NCBI RefSeq assembly: GCF_003243465.1
Contig: NZ_QFQZ01000112.1
Location: forward strand, 1 to 10,862
Direction of reading: 5' to 3'
Length of the DNA: 10,862 nucleotides
From: Caulobacter segnis
GTDB taxonomy: Bacteria > Pseudomonadota > Alphaproteobacteria > Caulobacterales > Caulobacteraceae
Made by a program: the position numbers and the translations under genes. The notes under the pieces are model-generated. The model saw nothing but the letters and a program-made list of their open reading frames with translations, searched no databases and was not told the origin of the DNA. Every line of letters starts with the position of its first letter. The first letter of the stretch is position 1. Positions 6,400-10,862 of the stretch are shown here, piece by piece.

Positions 6400-7239
6400 C
6401 TACTGGCCGATGATCACGTCGCCCGAGCCGGCCACGTGCTTCTTGATGGGGCCATTGACCTTGGCGATGCGGACGTCGCCGGAGCCCATCACGCTGACCT
6501 CGACCTCGTCGGCCTCGCCCTTGAAGGTGACGTCGCCGGAGCCCATCACGCTGACCTCGACGGCGCGGCTGCGGCCGCCCGCGACCGTGATGTCGCCCGA
6601 ACCCGCGATATTGCCTTCCAGCTTACCGCCGATGCGCGCGGCCGAGACATCGCCCGAGCCGGCGATGTTGACCTCGAGGTCGCCCCCGATCGCCTGGGTG
6701 CTGACGTCGCCTGACCCGGCGATGCTGATCTCGGCGGAGCTCGCCGAGCCCGTCCGCGTGTCGCCCGAGCCGGCCTGGCTGACCTCCAGCTTTCCGCGGG
6801 TGTTGGCGACCGTCCAGTCGCCGCAGCCGGCGTTGGCGAGTTCGACGCTGTCCGAACGGCCGATATCGCCGAACACCGCGCCGCCGGCTCCGACCCGCAC
6901 GTCCAAAGGCGTGCGGATGGCGACCTGCGGGATGTTGTCATAGGCCACCTCGCCGACGCCGCGCACCTTGACCCAGGTCTTGCCGTTGCGGCTGTTGCAG
7001 CCGTTGATCCGGCTCATGCGCAGGTCGCCGTCGATGACGACCTTGCCGCCCTCGTTGCGGACGGTCAGGGGCAGGCTGGCGTTGGTGGTCAGGAACTCGA
7101 CCTTCACGTCCGGCCGGTTCTCCGGAATGATCACCACACGGGCGACGGCGTCCTTGATCTTCACGGACGGCTCGGCCTGGACGGCGCCGGCGGCGGCTAA
7201 GGCGGCGGCCAGAACGGCCAGGCTGGTCAGGGCGCGCAT
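6400..7239 (-). CDS. Exported head-GIN (DUF2807-type) repeat protein
   Basis: The 279-residue product has a signal peptide (MRALTSLAVLAAALAAAGAV, probable cleavage after VQA at 22), so it is exported to the periplasm or envelope. A GIN/DUF2807-type region follows. From about residue 138 it becomes a regular repeat of about 19 residues, each ending in GSGD: GSGD at 157, 175, 194, 213, 233, 252 and 271, with a degenerate GCGD at 138. Such repeats are known in head-GIN proteins and predict a right-handed beta-solenoid. Family names mention adhesins, but the function is not established and I make no such claim. A GGGGAG ribosome-binding site lies 6 nt before the ATG (7246-7251). Two cysteines, in NGCNSRN (residue 81) and AGCGD (139), could pair. 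It is divergent from the flavoprotein gene and convergent with the porin gene. Confidence 0.8.
   Translation of the reverse strand: MRALTSLAVLAAALAAAGAVQAEPSVKIKDAVARVVIIPENRPDVKVEFLTTNASLPLTVRNEGGKVVIDGDLRMSRINGCNSRNGKTWVKVRGVGEVAYDNIPQVAIRTPLDVRVGAGGAVFGDIGRSDSVELANAGCGDWTVANTRGKLEVSQAGSGDTRTGSASSAEISIAGSGDVSTQAIGGDLEVNIAGSGDVSAARIGGKLEGNIAGSGDITVAGGRSRAVEVSVMGSGDVTFKGEADEVEVSVMGSGDVRIAKVNGPIKKHVAGSGDVIIGQ
6472..6561. repeat. Perfect 33-bp direct repeat inside the GIN-domain gene
   Basis: Positions 6472-6504 and 6529-6561 are identical over 33 bp (beginning GACGTCGCCGGAGCCCATCA), with a 57-bp period, equal to 19 codons. They encode neighbouring solenoid units that both read VEVSVMGSGDV. 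Other units share the protein pattern but not this DNA identity, which points to a recent duplication or gene conversion. Confidence 0.85.
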
Positions 7240-7440
7240 CGGTATCTCCCCTTCGGATGCGTCAAATCAGTGATCGGACGCTAGCGGCGCCGAGCCCGGG
7301 CAGCGACTTAAATCGAGGTCATGATCTATTCGTCATGTTCGGGTCGCCAAATGGCGCTCGGCGCATCAAGGCCGCACGAATGTGCAAGACGCCGTTCAAT
7401 CCAGGGATGACAACCAAGCCGCCTCAAGCAATCTAGAGTC

Positions 7441-9084
7441 ATGACCGGAACGACCTTCGAGACCCGTCGCGCCCAGATGTTCCCCGGCCTGACGGCCGAG
7501 GAGATCAATCGCCTGAAGCGCTTTGGCCAGGTCGTCCAGGCCGAGGCGGGCGTAGCGCTGGCGACCGCCGGGACGCCGTCGCCGGGGCTGTTCGTCATCC
7601 TGAGCGGCCGCGTGGCGATCAGCCGGCGCGACGCCCATAACGACCGCCAGCCGATCGTCGAGCACGAGGCCGGCCAGTTCGTCGGCGAGATCGCCCAGCT
7701 GTCGGGCCGCCCCTCGCTGGTGGACGTCACCGCCCTCACCGGCGTCGAGGCCCTGCTGATCGCCCCCGAACGCCTTCGCGCCGTGCTGATCGCCGAGGCC
7801 GAGTTGGGCGAGCGGATCATGCGGGCGCTGATCCTGCGCCGGGTCAGCCTGATCGAGACCGGGGCCGGCGGGCCGATCATCGTCGGCCGCGCCGCCGACG
7901 CCGAGGTGATCCGCCTCTCGGGGTTCCTGGCGCGGAACGGTCATCCCTACCAGCACCTGGATCCGGACACCGTCGACTGCGCCCGGGTGCTGATCGAGCG
8001 CTTCGACGTCGACGAGAGCGCCCTGCCGATCGTGCTTTGCCCGAACGGGACCCTGCTGCGCCAGCCCTCGAACCACCAGCTGGGCCGGTGCCTGGGCCTC
8101 GTCGCGCCGATCGACGCCGACCGTCTCTATGACGTGGCCGTGGTCGGGGCCGGTCCGGCCGGCCTGTCCACCGCCGTCTACGCCGCGTCCGAGGGCCTGT
8201 CGGTGCTGGTCCTCGATAGCCGCGCGTTCGGCGGCCAGGCCGGCGCCTCGGCCCGGATCGAGAACTATCTGGGCTTTCCCACCGGCATTTCCGGCCAGGC
8301 CCTGATGGGGCGCGCCTTCGGCCAGGCCCAGAAGTTCGGCGCCGAGCTGGCCATTCCCGACGAGGTCGCCTCCCTGATCTGCGAGCCGGACGGCGCCCGT
8401 CGCTACCGCCTCAGCCTGGCCAGCGGCGAGACCGCCCAGGCCCGCACCGTGGTCATCGCCAGCGGCGCGCGCTACCGCCGGCTGGACGTCGACAATCTCG
8501 ACCAGTTCGAGGGCGCCTGCGTGCATTACTGGGCCTCGCCCCTGGAGGCCAAGCTCTGCGCCGGCCAGGAGGTCGCCCTGGTCGGGGCCGGCAACTCGGC
8601 CGGCCAGGCGGCGGTCTATCTGGCCAGCCAGGTCAAGAAGGTCTGGATGATCGTGCGCGGCCCCAGCCTGGCGGCCACCATGTCGCGCTACCTGATCGAC
8701 CGGATCGAGAGCACGCCCAACATCGAGGTCGTCACCCAAAGCCAGGTCGTGGCCCTGGATGGCGAAGGCGACCAGCTGTCGACGGTGCGCTGGCGCGGTC
8801 CGGACGACGCCGAGACCACCCAGGCGATCAGCCACCTCTTCCTGTTCATCGGCGCGGCGCCGAACACGCACTGGCTGACCCACTGCCAGGTCGAGCTCGA
8901 CAACCACGGCTTCGTGCGCACCGGGACCGACCTGGCGCCCGGCCATCCGCTGCTGCAGACCAGCCGCAAGGGCGTGTTCGCGATCGGCGACGTGCGGGCC
9001 GGCTCGGTCAAGCGGGTCGGCGCGGCCATCGGCGAAGGCGCCCAGGCCGTCGCCGCCATCCACGCCTATCTCGCGGAGGCCTGA
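7441..9084 (+). CDS. Cyclic-nucleotide-binding-domain / thioredoxin-reductase-like FAD oxidoreductase
   Basis: The 547-residue product has three parts. Residues about 13-135 are a cyclic-nucleotide-binding-like (CRP-type) domain with the cassette EAGQFVGEIAQLSGRPSLVDV, which keeps the Glu (83) and Arg (90) of the phosphate-binding cassette. Residues about 146-221 look like a thioredoxin/glutaredoxin-like segment (FLARNGHPYQHLD) without a CxxC. Residues about 230-547 are a two-dinucleotide-binding flavoprotein of the thioredoxin-reductase type: GAGPAG (236-241) for FAD, GAGNSAG (382-388) for NAD(P)H and GVFAIGDV (511-518) for FAD. Where thioredoxin reductase has its redox CxxC, this protein reads GACVHYWASP (358-367), so it is unlikely to reduce thioredoxin in the classical way. 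It is probably a soluble cytoplasmic NAD(P)H-dependent oxidoreductase gated by a ligand. No strong ribosome-binding site precedes the ATG, and the frame closes upstream at 7410 with no other start. Confidence 0.85.
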   Translation: MTGTTFETRRAQMFPGLTAEEINRLKRFGQVVQAEAGVALATAGTPSPGLFVILSGRVAISRRDAHNDRQPIVEHEAGQFVGEIAQLSGRPSLVDVTALTGVEALLIAPERLRAVLIAEAELGERIMRALILRRVSLIETGAGGPIIVGRAADAEVIRLSGFLARNGHPYQHLDPDTVDCARVLIERFDVDESALPIVLCPNGTLLRQPSNHQLGRCLGLVAPIDADRLYDVAVVGAGPAGLSTAVYAASEGLSVLVLDSRAFGGQAGASARIENYLGFPTGISGQALMGRAFGQAQKFGAELAIPDEVASLICEPDGARRYRLSLASGETAQARTVVIASGARYRRLDVDNLDQFEGACVHYWASPLEAKLCAGQEVALVGAGNSAGQAAVYLASQVKKVWMIVRGPSLAATMSRYLIDRIESTPNIEVVTQSQVVALDGEGDQLSTVRWRGPDDAETTQAISHLFLFIGAAPNTHWLTHCQVELDNHGFVRTGTDLAPGHPLLQTSRKGVFAIGDVRAGSVKRVGAAIGEGAQAVAAIHAYLAEA

Positions 9085-9088
9085 GACC

Positions 9089-9394
9089 ATGAGCTGCCTG
9101 CACGGCGACGCCATCCGCCTGGTCACTCCCAGCGCCAAGGGCTGCGAGGAATGCCTGAAGACCGGCGGCTGGTGGGTGCACTTGCGCCTGTGCCGGACCT
9201 GCGGCCACGTCGGCTGCTGCGACGACAGCCCCAGCAAGCACGCCACCGCCCACTTCCGCGCGACCCGCCACCCGATCATCGAAGGCTATGATCCGCCCGA
9301 GGGCTGGGGCTGGTGCTTCGTCGACGAGGAATTCGTCGAGCTACCGGACCAGACCCCGCAGGTGGGGCCGATCCCGAGGTTCGTGGAAGGCTAG
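9089..9394 (+). CDS. UBP-type zinc-finger protein
   Basis: This 101-residue protein is almost entirely a UBP-type zinc finger (zf-UBP). Candidate zinc ligands follow the family order: Cys3 and His5, Cys19-x2-Cys22, Cys35-x2-Cys38, Cys43, then His51, His55 and His61, in LCRTCGHVGCCDDSPSKHAT and HFRATRHP. It continues with the GWGWCFVDEEF stretch common in bacterial members. In eukaryotes this finger binds the free C-terminal Gly-Gly of ubiquitin; the bacterial ligand is unknown to me. The start lies 4 nt after the stop of the flavoprotein gene, with GGAGG at 9075-9079 inside that gene's 3' end, so the two are co-transcribed and probably translationally coupled. A functional partnership with the flavoprotein is inferred from this arrangement. 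Cys44 and Cys76 are additional cysteines. Confidence 0.88.
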   Translation: MSCLHGDAIRLVTPSAKGCEECLKTGGWWVHLRLCRTCGHVGCCDDSPSKHATAHFRATRHPIIEGYDPPEGWGWCFVDEEFVELPDQTPQVGPIPRFVEG

Positions 9395-9400
9395 GCGCAA

Positions 9401-9422
9401 GGCGGCGCCCTTCCGCCGTTTT
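9401..9422 (+). terminator. Possible terminator after the zinc-finger gene
   Basis: GGCGG (9401-9405) and CCGCC (9413-9417) form a 5-bp stem with a 7-nt loop, followed by GTTTT, 7 nt after the stop codon. The stem is short, so this is only a candidate for the end of the flavoprotein/zinc-finger transcript. Confidence 0.35.
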
Positions 9423-9544
9423 GGGCCGGCGGGCTGGGGAGGCGGCGGAGCGTCCGGGCAGGGCCCGGATGAGTATTGCGTGGAGTACCGTTTCGGCCGA
9501 GGCCGGAGCGCTCCGCGTGACCTGTGCTCCGGAGCCCTCGACGC

Positions 9545-9634
9545 GCGGGGTTTTAACCCGCTTCCGAAAGAGGCCCCGGGCGGGCGGAGGAAGATGCGTT
9601 CCCTCCGGACCGCGCGGGCGATTTCAGCCCGCGC
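9545..9634. repeat. Pair of similar GC-rich hairpins
   Basis: GCGGG/CCCGC at 9545-9561 and GCGCGGGC/GCCCGCGC at 9612-9634 both enclose 7-nt loops (GTTTTAA and GATTTCA) and are both preceded by CGCG. The common architecture suggests related copies of a short palindromic unit about 68 bp apart. Chance in GC-rich DNA cannot be excluded. Confidence 0.4.
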
Positions 9635-9781
9635 CTGCCGCGCCCGTCTCCCTCGCCGCCCGGCCTTCGTCCCGATGTTTCAGGGAGCCCGTCCGGATCC
9701 GTCGCGAAGGCGGCCCAAAGGCCAAGACCAGCGCTTCCCGCTCGATCACCCCCGCCGCTCGTTCGGTCGCCAGCTGAACGC

Positions 9782-9803
9782 CCTCCCCCGCGACGGGGCG
9801 AGG
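9782..9803. repeat. GC hairpin with one bulge
   Basis: CCTCCCCC (9782-9789) pairs with GGGG-C-GAGG (9795-9803), eight pairs with one bulged C and a GCGAC loop. It is not followed by a T-run on either strand, so it is not a clear terminator. Confidence 0.4.
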
Positions 9804-9946
9804 ACAAGTATGCGGGCGGTTTTGGGAGCGATGCGTCGAATTTTTGGGGGCTCGTGGGTCGGGGGCGGAAAGCGTTGAGATTGTTGGGGTTGGGGTGGCT
9901 GAACGCTCGTGGGTAGGCGGGGATTGGCGCCGCCCTCGTCAAAACC

Positions 9947-10062
9947 CCGTCATCCCGCGACTTGTTCGCGGGACCCATGGTTCAGCTTACACGTGAGCGC
10001 TTGAGTGTTCTCCGCACGTGCGGCGGAGATATGGGTCCCGCGCATAAAGCGCGGGATGACGG
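9947..10062. repeat. 116-bp composite REP-like palindrome (two inverted hairpin units)
   Basis: Two units face each other. The left unit (9947-9978) contains TCCCGCGA/TCGCGGGA around CTTGT. The right unit (10031-10062) contains TCCCGCGC/GCGCGGGA around ATAAA. The units are also inverted copies of one another: outer arms CCGTCATCCCGCG (9947-9959) and CGCGGGATGACGG (10050-10062) match over 13 bp, and inner arms CGCGGGACCCAT (9967-9978) and ATGGGTCCCGCG (10031-10042) over 12 bp. The 52-bp centre holds its own palindrome, CCGCACGTGCGG (10012-10023). The GTCATCCCG...CGGGACCCAT unit resembles short interspersed palindromes I recall from alphaproteobacterial genomes. The paired layout fits a BIME-like or MITE-like element. 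Confidence 0.75.
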
Positions 10063-10106
10063 TGGGTTTGCACGCGTGAAAGCCCTTCTCCCGGGAACGG
10101 AGCCAT

Positions 10107-10177
10107 CCTTACATCTCACGGCGAGACGATAGCAGGGCTGTCAGCCCTGCACGCTGCAGCCTCCACGAGATGTAAGG
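10107..10177. repeat. 71-bp inverted repeat with inner hairpin
   Basis: CCTTACATCTC (10107-10117) and GAGATGTAAGG (10167-10177) are perfect 11-bp inverted arms. Between them GCAGGGCTG (10132-10140) and CAGCCCTGC (10142-10150) form a second, 9-bp inverted repeat with a single central base. It could be a small mobile palindromic element or a structured RNA. No transposase is nearby. Confidence 0.65.
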
Positions 10178-10213
10178 TTCGCACCGACCTGGGGAGGTCG
10201 GCTTGCGACCCTT
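10174..10213. repeat. Long imperfect hairpin next to the inverted repeat
   Basis: CCGACCT (10184-10190) and AGGTCGG (10195-10201) close a GGGG loop. The stem then continues through TCGCA/TGCGA and AAGG/CCTT with one mismatch and a two-base bulge, about 16 pairs in all. Its outer AAGG overlaps the right arm of the preceding 71-bp repeat, so the two folds partly compete. It lies 59 bp ahead of the lipoprotein start. Confidence 0.55.
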
Positions 10214-10271
10214 AGCCGGACGTTCGATTGCCATCTCTTACAGAGCTTTGTGAAACGTGGTTAGCTCAACC

Positions 10272-10688
10272 ATGGCTTTCAGACCGATCAGCCTAGTCGT
10301 GCTGTGCTTGGCGCTTTCGTCTTGCTCGGAAGGCGGCTTCATTGGCCGCCCCCAGCAGTATTCCGGTGTCTGGCTCGACGAGTTCGAAGGCTCGACCTTT
10401 GTCGAAGGCGCCACCGGGACACCGAAGACGTTCCCAGTCCCCAAAAAGACGGACTGGTTCGAGTGGCGCGATCAGCCGCTTCTCGAAGCCGTCATGAACG
10501 AGAGGCCGGAGGATGGAGGCTGTCATGATGTGCTGCCGGTCCTGGTCACCTTTGTGGGGCGCAGGACGTACTATCCCTTTGGCGGCACGGGCCACTTGGG
10601 GATGTGGCGCTCAAAGATAACGGTGCAGAGAACGATCTCGGCCAAGCGGCTCGGCCCATCGCTCTGTTACGATGCTAACCACCCATAG
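10272..10688 (+). CDS. Small putative lipoprotein of unknown function
   Basis: The 138-residue product has a short lipoprotein signal: MAFRP, a hydrophobic core ISLVVLCLAL, then the lipobox LSSC with Cys18 as the predicted lipidation site, so it should be membrane anchored. The mature part has GVWLDEFEGSTF (32-43), WFEW (62-65) and GTGHLGMW (105-112), a pattern I have seen in uncharacterised proteobacterial lipoproteins, but I cannot name a family. Cys84 and Cys132 could form a disulfide. I chose the ATG at 10272; an in-frame GTG at 10257 would add five residues and neither has a clear ribosome-binding site. Codon choice is visibly less GC-biased than in neighbouring genes. The frame ends 26 nt before the tuf terminator, in convergent orientation. 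Confidence 0.65.
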   Translation: MAFRPISLVVLCLALSSCSEGGFIGRPQQYSGVWLDEFEGSTFVEGATGTPKTFPVPKKTDWFEWRDQPLLEAVMNERPEDGGCHDVLPVLVTFVGRRTYYPFGGTGHLGMWRSKITVQRTISAKRLGPSLCYDANHP

Positions 10689-10713
10689 CGGTCCTTCGTC
10701 TCGCCTCCCAAGC

Positions 10714-10745
10714 AAAAGGCCCCGGAGATTTCTCTCCGGGGCCTT
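10714..10745 (-). terminator. Intrinsic terminator of tuf
   Basis: On the minus strand AAGGCCCCGGAGA (10745-10733) pairs perfectly over 13 bp with TCTCCGGGGCCTT (10728-10716) around a GAAA loop (a GNRA tetraloop), and the descending strand continues into TTTT. It lies 38 nt after the tuf stop codon. It can also block read-through from the convergent lipoprotein gene, although its plus-strand side has no T-run. Confidence 0.85.
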
Positions 10746-10783
10746 CGCTTAGTTCAGATCGGCTGTCGCTGAGGATCGTTCGT

Positions 10784-10862
10784 TTACTCGACGATCTTCG
10801 AGACGACGCCGGCGCCGACGGTGCGGCCGCCTTCGCGGATGGCGAAGCGCAGCTTTTCTTCC
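10784..10862 (-). CDS. tuf: Elongation factor Tu, C-terminal fragment (cut by window edge)
   Basis: The last 25 codons and the TAA stop (10784-10786) lie in the window. The visible tail reads EEKLRFAIREGGRTVGAGVV then SKIVE, the near-invariant end of domain III of EF-Tu, the GTPase that brings aminoacyl-tRNA to the ribosome. The rest is beyond the right edge, so completeness cannot be judged. The position upstream of the S10 operon on the same strand fits the str/S10 arrangement of many bacteria, but here five genes intervene before rpsJ. Confidence 0.95.
   Translation of the reverse strand, partial: EEKLRFAIREGGRTVGAGVVSKIVE

Larger units (their letters stand above)
9395..10271. other. Long gene-free stretch rich in palindromes
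   Basis: Open frames on both strands here (to 9878 on plus and 9553-9978 on minus) translate to Arg/Pro/Gly-rich low-complexity sequence with no recognisable domain and no good start signal, so I call none. The stretch instead holds short GC hairpins (9545-9561, 9612-9634, 9782-9803), a G-rich tract (9846-9922), a 116-bp composite palindrome (9947-10062), a 71-bp inverted repeat (10107-10177) and an adjoining hairpin (10174-10213). No tRNA, rRNA or known small RNA is recognisable. Confidence 0.6.

Noticed and set aside
6400..6830. CRISPR-like regular repeats at about 57-bp spacing
   Set aside because: The period is 19 codons of a coding repeat (GSGD units) in frame with a signal-peptide-bearing protein; the intervening sequence is coding, not spacers.
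7396..9279. 627-codon open frame on the minus strand opposite the flavoprotein and zinc-finger genes
   Set aside because: The plus-strand proteins have clear motifs (GAGPAG, GVFAIGDV, zf-UBP cysteines); the antisense product is compositional noise.
9553..9978. 141-codon minus-strand frame, and the overlapping 196-codon plus-strand frame (9288-9878)
   Set aside because: Both are Arg/Pro/Gly/Ser-rich without domain or start signal; the plus-strand frame begins inside the zinc-finger gene.
10174..10190. tRNA T-arm-like GGTTCGCACC
   Set aside because: No acceptor, D or anticodon arms fit around it; the bases are better explained by the long hairpin at 10174-10213.

Overview
The window is high-GC DNA from an alphaproteobacterium, most likely a Caulobacter or close relative. 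I infer this from the GC-rich codon usage, the promoter-like TTGACG/TANAW elements with N14 spacing, the sequence character of the ribosomal proteins and EF-Tu tail, and a porin-like protein whose C-terminal segment (SLKDRDRAGADL) I recall from Caulobacter. No species call is possible from sequence alone.

Positions 8 to 4930 hold the S10 ribosomal-protein operon on the minus strand, in transcription order rpsJ, rplC, rplD, rplW, rplB, rpsS, rplV, rpsC, rplP, rpmC. A ribosome-binding site for the next gene (expected rpsQ) lies at the window edge. The genes are packed tightly; three junctions (rplC/rplD, rplD/rplW, rplV/rpsC) share one base in a TAATG overlap. Upstream, a candidate housekeeping promoter (5166-5194) would give a leader of about 230 nt. 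That leader carries three successive short hairpins whose wobble pairs exist only in the minus-strand RNA.

Positions 5427 to 7239 hold two convergent exported-protein genes: a plus-strand outer-membrane beta-barrel protein (5547-6305) and a minus-strand head-GIN/DUF2807-type repeat protein (6400-7239). They are separated by a strong bidirectional terminator and an 18-bp TA/TG alternating tract.

Positions 7441 to 9394 hold a two-gene plus-strand unit. The first gene encodes a three-part protein: cyclic-nucleotide-binding-like domain, thioredoxin/glutaredoxin-like segment, and thioredoxin-reductase-like flavoprotein without the redox CxxC. The second, 4 nt downstream, encodes a UBP-type zinc-finger protein. 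This pair is the most functionally intriguing content in the window.

Positions 9395 to 10271 contain no gene I can support but are crowded with palindromes: GC hairpins, a G-rich tract, a 116-bp composite REP-like double palindrome, and a 71-bp inverted repeat running into another long hairpin. A small lipoprotein gene (10272-10688, plus strand) follows. It converges on the 3' end of tuf (10784-10862, minus strand, cut by the window edge), with an intrinsic terminator for tuf between them. tuf and rpsJ, which are adjacent in many bacteria, are here about 5.85 kb apart with five unrelated genes between them.
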